Of a DNA stretch of 64,000 bases, positions 25,151 to 37,495 are shown one piece after another. Position 1 is the first letter of the stretch. The number at the start of each line of letters is the position of its first letter. Origin of the DNA: Eonycteris spelaea (taxonomy: Eukaryota > Chordata > Mammalia > Chiroptera > Pteropodidae); the NCBI GenBank assembly GCA_003508835.1, contig PUFA01000084.1, positions 1,674,001 through 1,738,000 on the forward strand, given 5' to 3'. Under the pieces are notes generated by a model, which made no database searches, was not told where the DNA came from, and was given only the letters and a program-made list of their open reading frames with translations. A program made the position numbers and the translations under genes.

Positions 25151-25974
25151 GCAAATACTGAAACTGTTTACAAACATGAAATTACGAAAAATAACCAGGA
25201 GGATCTTTAGGAAAGGCAGGGTATTGGGTTATGGTTTTGTTTCATGTACCAGTGACCCTTAGTGCCTAGGAAGGGGGTTCTAGGTGACTGGTCCCATAGA
25301 CAAGGGCTCCTAGGTTGAAGTGAAGCAGCCCCTTCCAGCTTCCTTCTGCTCTTGCCCAGGGGCTACTCTGCTAGAGAGGCCTGGAGGCCTTACCCGTGTA
25401 TACTTTTTATTTCCTATGGAAGGATTCATTGGGGGGAATTTTTTTTTTTTTTTTTGGCAGGGGAGAGGAAAAAAAGCTTCCCGTTTGTGCTTGGGGTGTG
25501 GTCAGAATCAGGTACCAGGCAGCACAGCCATAAGGGAGGGCCCTCTGTGCATGCCATCAGCATTCCTGAATAGTTAACACCTACCATCGAGCCTCTGGCT
25601 ACAGACTACAAGGTGATGCAGAGATGAATCTTGAGGTTCTCCTCTGTACTGGGGCTGCTTTCTCCCTGACGCAGAAATTACTCAGGAAGGACTCCTTTCT
25701 GCTTCCCTTGTGCCTTCTTTCCTCTATCAACCTATGAAGGACTTCTGCACTTTACTGCACGAGTCTCAAAAGAAGAAGGAACTAGAACCCTGTTTTATTT
25801 GCCTTTCTAGGTCCAAGGCGGCACAGTGCTTGGCACATAATACGCACTCAATAAATTATTTTCCTGAATAAAAGAGCAGATAAAGTAAATTTTAGAAAAT
25901 GTATATTTTAATAAATGAATGAATATATTAGTGAATTATTTGCCTAGACCTTTATTGCAGAGCCAGTTAGAGAG

Positions 25975-26150
25975 TATGGTGAAGTAGAGAGAACATGGGC
26001 TTTGGACAGACCTGGGTTTGCATCTTAGCTCTACCGCTTAGCAGTTTTGTGACCTCGAGTAAGTTACTTAATCCTGTTGAGCTTTACCTCTAAATAGGCA
26101 TTGTAATACATAAAGGATTACTGTGAAAACCCAACCAATATTCATTTTCC
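25975..26150 (+). repeat. MIR SINE
   Basis: Sense MIR head and core: AGAACATGGGCTTTGGACAG, CCTGGGTTTGCATCTTAGCT, then GTGACCTCGAGTAAGTTACT. Confidence 0.9.
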
Positions 26151-27084
26151 TTACTTTTGCCTAATTTTCTTGAAGCAGATAGACCAGCGCTAATAGACTA
26201 ATGAATGGTGAAGGCACATAAAACTAGTATTTTAAAACAGAGTCACATTTTTAAAGGAAATATGGAAATATGCTTTCAATATGGAACTCTAATATGTAAA
26301 AACAGATCAAATCTGGCTGAAACAAGAATATGGATTCTGGGCCTCACAAAGCTTCCCTTTACCAGCTCTAAACTTCCTAACCATATGGCTAGCCCCAGGG
26401 TGGTTGAAATCTACTAATCATCCGGAATTAACAGCAAAGAAACATGTAGGCAAATTACTGAGCTCAGAGAGCAGCTGCCTAGGAAGTTAGAAGACACTCA
26501 AGAGTGAAGTTGGAAAACCCTGGTTAAAATGTGTAAGTTGATATTATGTTGTATCTGAGTCAATGAGACCCCCATTTAGTGGAAAATGTCTACGAAAGGC
26601 TCCTGGAAAACTGAGGCAAGTGAGTTTACTTCCATAACAGACAAGCTGGAGGAATCTCCTGCATTCCTGGTACACTTAGAGGAAAGGCAACATGATTCCT
26701 CTGAAAGAAAATGATCAGATCTGGCTTCTTTTAGAGTTCTTTGAGGACTATTACATATACCTGTACATAAGGGCAGACTAATGACCTTACATGGGTTAAG
26801 AAAAGAAAAACCTTGACAAAGGTCTACACCGATGACAATTTAAAAAAACAAAAACAACAATAACAACAGGCATTATGAATTTATTGACTTTTCCAGAGAA
26901 GACAGGCATGGAGAGAGGACAAAAGGGATGGACATATGGGCCTTTCTCTGCATACGGAATATAAACTGTGGTGACCATTGGAGCTTGCAGTAGTTGTGCC
27001 TTAAAAAGTTAATAACTTCTTCAGTTTTGTCTCTGCCTGGCTAATAAGGAAGTATCGAAATAAACACTCTGCAGTAGTTAATTT

Positions 27085-27452
27085 TATGTCTCAGCTTGAC
27101 TAGGATAGGGTACCTAGTTGTTGGTCAAATACCAGTTTGGATATTGCTGTGAAAATATATATTTTTAATGTGATTAGCATTTAAATTGGTAGACTGAATA
27201 AGGCAGATTATCCTCTACAACGTGGGCGGACCTCATCTAATCAGTCAAAGGGCCTAAGAGCAAAGACTGAGGCTTCCTGAAAAAGAAACAATTCTGCCTT
27301 CAAGACGGCAACACAGAAACCCTGCCTGAGTCTCCAATCTGCAGATTTCAGACTCGACACTGCAACACCAACTTCCTACCTGAATTTTCAGGCTGCCGGC
27401 TTGCTTTACAGATTTTGCCAGTTCCCAACAACCATGTGAGCCAATCCTTAAA

Positions 27453-27513
<61 letters not shown>

Positions 27514-27560
27514 GTATCCTATTGATTCTGTTTCTGTAGAGAACCCTGAATACAACACTC
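27085..27560 (+). repeat. LTR-like dispersed repeat, family name uncertain
   Basis: A well known mammalian repeat: TTAATTTTATGTCTCAGCTT at the start, ATTAGCATTTAAATTGGTAG and GTGGGCGGACCTCATCTAAT within, and TGATTCTGTTTCTGTAGAGA at the end. I recognise the family layout, which resembles an old ERVL-type LTR, but cannot assign the name. It has no coding content and carries the CT run at 27459-27514. Confidence 0.6.
27459..27514. repeat. (CT)n microsatellite inside a dispersed repeat
   Basis: A CT run with one short interruption, located near the 3' end of the LTR-like repeat at 27085-27560. That family commonly carries a short CTCTCTCT stretch there, so the run probably grew from it. Confidence 0.95.
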
Positions 27561-27728
27561 CCCAATTAGGATTGATTTATATTTTTGATATAAATGATTA
27601 TTTTCTGATGTTTCTTGAGGCCATTTTAGCCTTTCCTTCCAATTCCTACTGCCATTCCCTAACTTCTAGCTCAGATGAATTCAGCAGTTTGTTTCCATTC
27701 CACACAGTGCTTCCAGAGTGAACTTCTA

Positions 27729-28068
27729 AAGCAGAGGTTCTCAAATGATCCTACAGAGCACAGATATTCCACATACTGGGGAAACATGTTTTGATGCCAA
27801 AATTGAATAATTGCAGTCATTTCCTAATTTGAAGAAAAATTAATGGTCAAAATTTGTAATTTTAAGCATTTTTCTCTCACAATTTTTCTTAAACCTCAAG
27901 TGCTTTGCACACCTCTCCAGCTAGAATCTAGTTTATAATATAAATTTAGGCCAAACTGATCTACTTAATTATTTTAAATTTAATATATCAACACTTTGTG
28001 GTGTTTTACAAGATAAACAAGTCTTCTAAGTGCCAGCCACTTGATCAGTCTTGAGACCCACTGTCCTT
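27729..28068. mobile_element. Short hAT-type element with terminal inverted repeats
   Basis: Starts CAGAGGTTCTCAAATGATC and ends in the imperfect inverse GATCAGTCTTGAGACCCACTG, about 340 bases in all. The CAG-GGTTCTCAAA end is the hAT-Charlie signature. The interior is AT-rich and non-coding. Confidence 0.55.
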
Positions 28069-28079
28069 AAACACAGCTC

Positions 28080-28800
28080 TAATTTCGTATCACTTCCCTG
28101 CTTAAACACCTACAAAAACTCCCTGTAGCTTCCATTCAAAGGAGAGCCCTATCATAGCTCATGCTCCACCCACAAGCTCTGCCTGACGCCTTCTCACTTC
28201 CTATTGCCAGATGATTCCATTTGTCTACCCATTCTCTCTTGCTGACCAATCCCTTCAGATCCAGATTTCTCTAGTTTGACTCCATTGCACTTGAATTTGA
28301 AAACTTTTTGACTTTTCATCTCTTGGAGATAGACCAATGTCTTCCCTTTGCCTGTATCTATAATGTTTGTCCAGACCCAACCGTTCCATTCTCCTTTTAG
28401 CCCACGGGAGATGGGTTGGACAATTTGAGAGATAAAGCACAAGCTCCTTAGCTTGTATTCAAGACAGTACTACCCAGGTTTCAAATGCCCTGCTCCTTTA
28501 TCTTCCTCTGTTACCCTGAGTGTCCTGATTATGCGTCCAGGTTGTGCTTATGTTGTCTTTTCTTTTGGGATCCCTTCTCTCATTTCTGCCTATTGAATTC
28601 TTTACCATCCTCTGAATTTCAGCTGAAAACTTCTTGTTCTTTACGACTGATCTTGCTCAGAATTATCCTTTCTTTCCTATATTCTTCTTTTTGCCCTAAG
28701 CAAACAGCTCTTCAGGGGAGCTCAAATCATATCCTGTTTGGTGGATATGTGTGTGTAGCTTTTATTCCCTACTAGCCTTTGCCATGGCAATCCAGCTTCA
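28080..28800 (+). repeat. L2 LINE fragments
   Basis: Two sense L2-like blocks: TCCCTGCTTAAACACCTACA near the start, and TATTGAATTCTTTACCATCC with downstream text near 28590. The middle is too diverged to place. Confidence 0.6.
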
Positions 28801-29099
28801 TACTTTGTTACCTCTTTTCTTCACCCAAGTTTTCTAATGAGTCATTCTGAACCCACGAAGGAATAGGTTGCTGTACATTAAAAAAAAGTCAATTTGACAA
28901 ACAATTACAGTAAAGAAACAAAATTATAAACTTGCAAATTATTTGATGAGTGAAACACCTAGAAGCTGATGTCTACACTTTGGGTAGTTTTTGTCTTACT
29001 AAGAAGGTACATGATTAGAAAGTAAGGTGTCTATTTATCCTAGGTCCATTATTGGTCATGTGCCCATTCATATCATGATAGAATATCAGTTCTAACTAC

Positions 29100-29245
29100 A
29101 AACTTGGAGGCTTGGTAGTCAGCACCTCATTGTGCAGATGAGGAAATTAAGGCTCCTAGAGGGGCACTGACTTGCTCAAAGACCATCGATTTGTCATTGC
29201 AGAGTTAAGATTTGAGTCCTGGTCTCCTGACCTTTAAGACTTATA
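29100..29245 (-). repeat. MIR SINE fragment
   Basis: Antisense MIR core: GTGCAGATGAGGAAATTAAG, then GATTTGAGTCCTGGTCTCCT. Confidence 0.75.
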
Positions 29246-30604
29246 TTAAATTTGTTGTTAATCCTTCCTTTTAAGGTAGGGAGATACCTCCTCCCTTTAT
29301 TTTTCTTTAAAATTAAGAGAAATTTCAGACACCCTGCCCTTGAACCTGCCCTTTTCTCTTACAAGTTAAGCCACAAGGGAAGTCACATAACAAAGCTGGC
29401 AAGGAGAGAGCCTTTCACTCTCGCCCTCCATTCAAAGTTTCCTTCACTCTTTACCTTAATTTCCAAAATCCCACACTAGGGAATTACTCTTTTACTGCTC
29501 CAGGTTAGAATACAAATACTGCATGTAAATGAGCCATCTATGTCAATGCCTCATTGAGAATGATGGGCTCAGATCCCATTCTCATATTTCCAAAGGGAGA
29601 TGAAAAGAGATCCTAAAAATACAAACCTTTTAACTCATGATTTGGGGCTTGGGGTTGTTTCTGGATAGAGACTGGCTCCTGATCATATGATATGTCTTCC
29701 CTCTTCCCTTTCCTTTTAGCTCCCAGTATGTATGAGCTACTTTAGTATGGGGTCTACTGAAACTTTCTTGTGTTATTTAAGTCATGCTTCCCTCACATGT
29801 ACTAGATTTTTTTTAACCTTGTAGGGCTAAAAAGAATGCAAATGGATGGGGTTAAAAAGTAGGATTGGTAGAGGGCAGAATTTCAGAAACACTATTGCCC
29901 CTGACTGAAACTGCACAGCTTCCCTCAAAATGTTTCCATATAAGAAACAGGCCCTGTGAGCCCCGCCTGAGGAAAACTGCCCAGAGGCCTGGCACCATGA
30001 TGATTTACTCAAATTGCTCAACATACTGGGAGTTCTTGGCTGAGGAGTGCCGATTTTTTTAAAAGACTGGAGTTTTTTCTTTTTCTTTTTTTACTTATGC
30101 TTTCATTCACTTTGTTTTCTTATAAATATTATTCATATTCAGGTGTTGATGTTTCCAGACAAATTGAATGGACCTAAAAACCATTGAGTGCTCACTAAAC
30201 AAACCAATTTTCAAAGAAAAAAAAAAGAAGTGAGATTCACCCAACAAGCATGAGATCATTTATTTTTCAAGTTCATTACCTCTTTTCCGCACCCAAGTTT
30301 GTTATACTAAGTAACACAAACCACACCACAAACTCTAGCTCATGTTAGAGAAATTTGGAATAACAAAAGAAAGTAAAAGGAAAAAAGAAGAAATACAATA
30401 TACTGTTGCCTTAGTCCTGACCCTGAAACCTAGAACAAAAGTAGACAGTTGTAGAGTCAGAGGTGAGAATAAAGATGGGTGTGGAAGTTTTCCCCATGAG
30501 GACAATTACTGGTCTACTTAAATTTAGGGTAGGATGAGTCCCAGAAATGATGAAAAGAGGAACTTGTTTCCATGGAGATGTTACCACAGATCACAGGACG
30601 CATT

Positions 30605-30830
30605 AGCTTTTCTTGCTTTAAAGCTCTAAACCTGCTCTGATGGAAATGGTAGCTAGTAGCTGCAAGTAGCTATTTAATTCAAATTAGTCCAATTAAATAA
30701 GAATTCAATTCTTCAGCTGTGTTAGGCACATACCAAGTGCTCAATAGCCACATGTGGTTCGTGGCTATTGCATAGAACATTTTCATCCTCGCAGAAAGCA
30801 CTGCTCTAGACTACTGATGCCTGCTGAGAT
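30605..30830. mobile_element. Small non-autonomous DNA element, hAT-like
   Basis: Contains CAAGTGCTCAATAGCCACAT followed by GTGGCTATTGCATAGAACA and ends with GCACTGCTCTAGA, the right half of a common MER element of mammals. The family name is not certain. Confidence 0.5.
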
Positions 30831-31369
30831 GAGCTCAGAGTCATCCACCCACCTGATATCACAGGCTAAGATGAGCAAGGGCCCAGGCACTCTCAGCCAA
30901 GTGAGGATCGCAGGGATGGGCCTTGCCAGTGGGATTCCCCAGGGCAGGAATCCCATGGAGAACCCTTGGAGGACGTGAGATTAGGGATACATCCTCATGG
31001 ATTTGTCTCTGTCTCAGTTAGGAAACAGTAGCCTTTCAGGGGTGTGAGAAGCCTGCATGACCAAGAGGCCCAGATTCCAGCAGAAGGGTACAGCACATTC
31101 TAGGGCTTGTTAGTGTTTGCTCTGGGTACATATATAAGAGGAGAGATCAAAAAAGAAATTCTGAGATTTCATTTCTGTTTTTCTTGACTAAGATGATATC
31201 CAAGGTCCCTTTGGACCTAAAAGTTTATGATTCTTTCCAGGTAGTTAAGGAAAATTTTTAAGCCTATTATAGCAGAAAGAAAGAAAAGAAAATTTTCTCC
31301 TCGAGAAGAGATAATCAAAAGAAAACACATTTCTTCACCAAGTTTGAAAACCGTATAACCCAAGTTATA

Positions 31370-31412
31370 TATATAACTGAAATATGTATATATATATATA
31401 ATATAATATACT
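31370..31412. repeat. (TA)n-rich tract
   Basis: Alternating TA and ATA units in the putative UPK1B intron 1, close to 1 kb from the candidate first exon. Confidence 0.85.
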
Positions 31413-32280
31413 CTAAGTTCCTTCTTCTGCTTAGCAACTCTTTTCAGGCAAGAAATGGTCAATAAACATTGTTTTGATATAAAAAAAAGACATTACAATT
31501 AATGAAAACCCAAAAGTCAGAAAAATTTTTAATGCTGGTTATAACTGGGTTTTGAACTTAAAAACATAAACATAAAATAATGCTAGCATTATTTAAAACT
31601 TAATTTGTGTTATATGCAAAAATGTTATTAGAACAAAAAATACATTTAGTACCTGCAGATCCTCAACTAATTGGTGAAGAGTAAAAATAACCTATGTAAA
31701 AATGACATTGTATAGATAAAGCTAATTTGTCGACTTATTTCAACTGACATATTTATTAAGCAGAACTGTTTGCAGAAAAGAAACCTGTGTAAATTGACTC
31801 ACAAATCCCTTACGAGTTGACAGGACCAAATGATTTCTTATCAGGCCAGAAAACTCCTTTCCACCAGGCTAAGATAAAGATTATTAAGAAAGAATACGAC
31901 TAGTTTCCTTAAATTTCTTTTGCTTTTCTGACTTCACAAGAAAACTGGGGATCCACAAATGTATCTATGAGATTTATCAGGAGATAGAGTTTTCTCAGGG
32001 TTCTTACATTTTTCTTTGTCTTTCTGTGAGAAGAAAATTTGAGGTTGAAATCAGGATAGTAGAATAATACCCCCAGAAGAAGGTTAATCTCAGTTCTGAG
32101 AACTGGACAATATCAAAGTGTTTCAGAAATCAATTTGTATAGTTTCAAGTACAGTCACAATGTCCTAAATTATATTTTTAAAAAATGAAATGAAATTCAT
32201 CAGAAACTTAACTTCTCTCCCTTTCCCTTCCAGATTGCTAGCTCCCCTCCCCAGAAAGAAACCAAACACTGAGAGCTTAC

Positions 32281-32520
32281 TTGCAGAGTGAAATCGAGTC
32301 TACTCACGGTATCCTGTCCTCCTCCTCCTGGTGCGGTGCTGGCCCACTGTGCAAGCCAAGCTAGCCTGAGATGCTTTTCTAACCTGCAGCAATTCTTGAA
32401 CCTTCAGGACGAGGGAAGGGTGATCTGTGGGAGGAGGGTTCTCACAGGGGCTGAGCCTCCTGCTGCCTGAGCCTGCCTCCCAAAGTCAGAATAACAGGAA
32501 GTTTTTGTTCAATAGATCTG
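32281..32520 (-). promoter_or_regulatory. UPK1B: Candidate UPK1B first non-coding exon and promoter
   Basis: About 11 kb upstream of the UPK1B start is a relatively GC-rich, repeat-free block. It holds two possible minus-strand donors: GTGAGT at 32302-32307 (exon end 32308) and GTAAGC at 32275-32280 (exon end 32281). A consensus ETS-type site, ACAGGAAGT, is at 32494-32502 on the plus strand. No TATA box was seen. The placement agrees with the long first intron of human UPK1B and with the distance to TEX55. The exon itself is an inference; no transcript evidence is available. Confidence 0.4.
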
Positions 32521-33619
32521 CAGCTTTGGAATGTGTGATTCTGACAGATGGAAGCACCTAGGCAGGGCTCAGCTCATCACCTCTGGAACGGTTCCTCCTA
32601 CATCTGAGCTTCCCTTGAACATGCTCTCAGAGCTTTTGTTTTTATTTTGGTCTGATTCGATCCTTTATTCTGCTTTTGTGCATTAAAAGGCCTATCTATT
32701 GTTTGACGGCTCATAGTCATGCTGGTTCATGTTTATCTAGTTTTAGTTTTTATAACTTGCATATGCTCATTAATGGGCATGGTCATTGTCCAAGTAATGC
32801 TCACACTGAGGTGATCCAGGACTGGTAAGGGGCCAGAGGTCTAGAATCAGACAGATTGGAAGAAATTCGGGCATAGAGAGGGGGCTCAGGTAATTATCTG
32901 ATGATGTCCAATTCCTTCTTTTCCTCCACCCTCACTCTTTTCTTCCCTCCGACCCCTTCTCTTTTCCTTCCCTTCTTTTCCTTTCCTGCCTTCCTCTAGA
33001 GCCACCATGTGTCATACACAGCACCAAGAATATTTGAACAAAGGAAACGTTTCTTTGAATAGCTGTATAACATCTCATGGTAGATGCACCATAGTTTTTT
33101 CACCCGTGTTAGTAATGCACAATGGCAGTAATGTTTGAATTTACTGGGTGCTTTAATTAATAGACTTGGGAGTTCTCGTGGGTCAGGGCCAGCTCTGTAA
33201 CAGGTGAGGATTTTCAGGAATCTGACTCTGAGACAGAGTTTTGTGTACAGTATGTTTCTTAGATTAAACACACGTGGGCGAGAGAAGAAATAGGATTGGG
33301 CAGAAAGAAGTCAAGCTGCCATGCAGACAGCCTCAGGCAGTACCCTTTTCCCACAGCCCCAGGGAATGTCAGAGGATGGCCTGCAGCCATTGTTCTGCAT
33401 TGGGCCCCTCCATAATTGTCCTTAGCTGTGGGTCTCGCTGAAAAGGTGGCTTTCTATAGTGGAGGCAATACCTGAAGGGGGCTGGTGGGACTAAGAATTG
33501 CCAGCACTCCCAGCAGGTGGGTAGCAGTTCTTCCTTGAGGGGCCTGCATGGGGGATCGTGTCCATCATACTCTTGTTCCTCCTCAGCTTCCCAGGGCCTG
33601 GGTAGATACAGCATGATAA

Positions 33620-34010
33620 TTCACACAGTGGAATTCTATGCAATCATGATGAAAAAGATGCCGCAGAAAAATGTTCACATAAAAATATGTTTATTCATTT
33701 GTTCGACAAATATTCATTGAAAACTTTTGATGTACGAAGCACTCTGCACTAGGTCTGCTAAGCACTTAAAGTGAAAAAAGCAGGTTATAAAAGTTTATAC
33801 AATTTGACATACTTTTATTTTTAAAATGCGTATATGTATGCATGACTTAAAAAGTTAGGAGGAATATAAAGTAAATATTAACAGGGTTATACCTGGAAAT
33901 GCAATATGGATGAATTTTATTTTATTTTTTTGTAGTTCACATGTTTACAAAGATCTATATTACAATTATACAAAGAGAAACATGCATATTAAAAACGTTC
34001 TCTTTGGAAC
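33620..34010 (+). mobile_element. Old L1M 3' end
   Basis: Sense: CAGTGGAATTCTATGCAATC, AAGTGAAAAAAGCAGGTTAT and further L1M 3' UTR text. A short unrelated block at about 33690-33760 (TTCATTTGTTCGACAAATAT) looks like an L2/MIR-type insertion. Confidence 0.65.
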
Positions 34011-35154
34011 ATTTGTGATAAAGTAGCAAAGAAGCAAACAAGGACATACGTTTCCATATAGTAGGCATTTTAAGTTCTATTACTAGGATTATGTAGGGAC
34101 AAAATAAACATGAATCTTTTGAGAACAGATAACACGAATATGGAACCCATGAAAAGAAACAGTGACTAGGTAGAAAAAAGAAGATTAATTTTCAGACAAT
34201 AACTGCAACTTATTAGATGAGGAATTCCAAGTCCTTAATGTACAAGTATGATTGCTTTATTTTTCCAATAATTGTTTTATATGTTCTGCTAATTTCTCCT
34301 TTTTCTTAACCACATTTTAACCCAATTCCAAAGCTTATCAGAGAATTCTCATTACTAAGAGTGTCAGTTCAGTTAGAAAGACTTAGATATTTTTTCCTAT
34401 CAGTGCAATTGAGACTCCAGTGGTTTGGGAGTTTCAGGGAGAAGGTAGAGGGTCTTCTCTTTAATAATGCCCCTCCCCATTCCCTGTATACACTTCTGAG
34501 AGTGAAACAATGTTGTCTTATGTGGCTGGCCCTGGAGAGGCTGCTGTCCCTTCCTCTTGGTCATCATCACCATCTACCATCTGGCTTGCTGCCAGCAGCC
34601 TCAGTGTAGACTGTGGATGGCATACAGATGAGAGTTTTCACCCAACGCATCAGTTTGCATCCTCCAAAATCATCTACACTCCAAGACTAGTTTTCAAGCT
34701 GGACCCATCTTTCAGTATTTTTCAGGAACTTGAAACTAAGAGTATACTTATCCCCTTCCTGCCTGGCCATACCAGTGCACCATCACCCTCCAATGCTTTT
34801 GCTTCTCTGTGGTTATTGCAAAGCAATTTAACAAGCTGGTAACTAATGCGATTTCTAACCAGGCTACAAAATGTTGGTGCTATACACACACCCTCAAACT
34901 TTTTAACCCTCAGGGGACTTTTCTTTGGGACAAGAAACCACTGGAATGTTTCTATTCACAAGCATTACCCTAGCTAAACACACCCTCACTTAAAATCCAT
35001 TTTTTTCTGGGGTGGGATGGAGTTGTGTCAAATGGGTTGAAAAGAGACCAGTCCAATACCCTGGACGTTCTCTGAATTAGGAATGTGAGTTACAAAATGT
35101 CTTTTGCTCTAGTCACCAGTTGCAGGAAAGAAGACTTCTCAAACCAAAATATTG

Positions 35155-35365
35155 TCTACCATATTTTCAGTACCTACTAAAAGTCCCAACATTGTCAAGT
35201 TTACTCTTCACAATAGCCCTGTGAAGTATATACTATTATTACTCCACATTTTACAAATGAGGGAGCTGGAGGTTGAAGAGGTAACTTGCTCATGGTCACA
35301 GAGCTGTTTAGAGCTAAAGACTCTGGTCAGTCTGTCCTCTCAGCCTGCACTCTACTAGGCTGTAG
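35155..35365 (-). repeat. MIR SINE
   Basis: Antisense MIR core and 3' part: ATTTTACAAATGAGGGAGCT, then GTAACTTGCTCATGGTCACA and the reversed head remnant. Confidence 0.8.
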
Positions 35366-35769
35366 TGTTTGCATGTAGTTAGACAATTAGCGTAACTTTC
35401 TAAATGGTATTAAAGAACAGCTTCCATATTTAAAAAAAAAATGAGCAAACCCCAAATGTTCCTGAAGTGCCCAGGTCTACCCAATTCTCTAGAGTCTATA
35501 TATCTCTGATGTCCAATTTAAGGGACAAGTCTATGACACTTGCTGTGTTTATCACAGAGATATTGTAAGGATGTTGTGCACAAATTTACATGAGAGGTCC
35601 CAAAGGAAAACATGATCTCTGGAATAATTATATATCAACCAGTGACTAACACAATGAACATTTTGGTATAGAATCACCCATTCAGGAACTATTGGAGGTA
35701 CTATATGTCAGATTCAATTCTAACAGGAATAAAACAGACAAAATCCTTACACTCGTGGTATTTTCTATC

Positions 35770-36880
35770 TTTCTTCTTGCATTTCCCCCCACATAATTGG
35801 GATCATACTTATTTACAGTTTTTAAGCCAGTTATTTTTACTTACAACATGATGCATACATTTCCCTTTGGGATTATTCTACAACATAATTTTAATGCGTG
35901 TATCATATCCTACTATATGACTATACCACTGGGTATTAATGGAATTCCTCAAGTTGAAAATTCATATTTTCAGTTTTTCAATATTATAAATAATGCCATG
36001 GAAAATATTCTTGTAATAAATTTTAACTCATTTTATTATTTCCTTAGTACAAATTCTTAAAATGAGAATTTCTGACTAAAGGGCATGTTTGTTTTAAAGT
36101 TTTTTCAAATTGCATTCCAGAGAGATTGTAAAATGTATACCTCTGATGACAGTGTAAGAAAGCGCCCATTTCTCTGCACTTTCAGCCAGGTTAGTTACCT
36201 TTAAAATTTTTTGTCTGTAAAAAATATTTATTTGGTATCTAATTTTCATTTTAATTTATACTTTAAAAATCTATTTACATATTCTCCTCAATAAGTTCCC
36301 CATTTATGTTCTTGGACCTCTTCTTTGATTGGGGGTATTTATGATTTGTGGGAACTTGTTACAGATTTAGGATATTGACCTGCCATATTCATTGCAACTA
36401 TTACTTCTTAGTTAATGATTTGTCTTTTTGCAACTTTTTTCCATACATTTATTAAAATATTTCATGTTTATTATATATTTTACTTAATGACTTCTTTCTT
36501 TGACATTATGCTTTAAAAGGGCTTTCCAAGATTTCATATTTTTCTATGCTTTTATTTCGTTCAGTCCTTCTTTTTCTCTATTTAACATTTTTTATGTATA
36601 TGTATATTGCTACATATGTATATGTATGCTGTTATATGATATGGGGTATATTCAACTATATACATCCAAATAATTAAACAATAAGTATAGTAACATTAAT
36701 TGGATGCATAAAATTTTATTGCATAGATATGTCACAATTTACTTGATCAATCTGTGGAACAATTTTGTGGTTGGACAATTATTCCACTTTTTTTCACTAT
36801 ACAAATTCAACACAAATCTTCCCTATAAAATTCCCCAGGTTCAGTATCAGTTCTGGAAGTGTAATTTGTCTATGTAAGAG
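35770..36880 (-). mobile_element. Old L1M 3' fragments, antisense
   Basis: Two similar antisense pieces (about 35770-36230 and 36680-36880) with CAATATTATAAATAATGCC and TTGCATAGATATGTCACAAT. The sequence is AT-rich with no coding frame. Confidence 0.6.
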
Positions 36881-37277
36881 ATTCACTATGGGGTACTTTG
36901 ATGATGACAAGGCATGGCTCTGGTAGTAGATGACTAAAATAGTCTATAAAGGTTGTTTAAAAGGAGAAGTCTTTTGTTGCTCACAGCTCACTCCTTTCCC
37001 CTGTACATGCCCACACTGAGCTTGGAGACCTCTGAGACTCTGCCTGGATAAACATCTTCTCCCTCCATTAAGCCACCTTTGTGGGTTCTGAGGTAGGACT
37101 TCTCCCCTAGTGGATCTGTCATTTCTATTCTATCTGCTTTTTATTTTCAGAAATTATAAAAATCTCTAGTCTTTTTCCTTCTGCTTTGAGTATTATAGTG
37201 AATTTACTTCTTTTTGAAAATCTTTACTGTATTTTTAATGGAATTTGAGAAGGCTTGCTTTTTCTTTTTTCTTTTTA

Positions 37278-37495
37278 AAGAATTACTTATTATTATTTAT
37301 GCCTACAGTACCTGGTCTTCCTAGGTGGTTTCCCATCCAAGTACTAACCAGGCCCAACCCTGCTTAGCTTCTAAGATCAGACATTGGATTTGTTCAGGGT
37401 GGCATGGCCATAGACCAATATAGCTCCACTGAGGTGTGAACCCAGGACCTTCTGAGTGTAAGGCATCACTACACTGTGGAACCATGCCCAGGACT
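37278..37495 (-). mobile_element. Composite tRNA-5S rRNA SINE
   Basis: On the minus strand the order is a tRNA-like head (about 37416-37495, with a B-box-like GGTCCTGGGTTCACACC at 37433-37449), then an old 5S rRNA copy (37301-37415: GTCTATGGCCATGCCACC, AAGCTAAGCAGGGT, GGCCTGGTTAGTACTTGGAT), then a TAA-rich tail to about 37278. A genuine 5S gene would lack the head and be less diverged. SINEs of 5S origin are known in fruit bats; the exact subfamily is not assigned. Confidence 0.85.

Larger units (their letters stand above)
21060..32280 (-). other. UPK1B: Likely UPK1B intron 1
   Basis: No exon with coding support. It holds an L1 3' end, MIR and L2 copies, an MLT1-type fragment, a longer LTR-like repeat with an expanded CT run, and small hAT elements. 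The 143-codon minus-strand open frame at 23612-24043 has no recognisable domain and no splice or promoter context. Confidence 0.5.

Noticed and set aside
37301..37415. A 5S rRNA gene
   Set aside because: Diverged in the internal control region, joined to a tRNA-like head and followed by a TAA-rich tail; it is part of a SINE.
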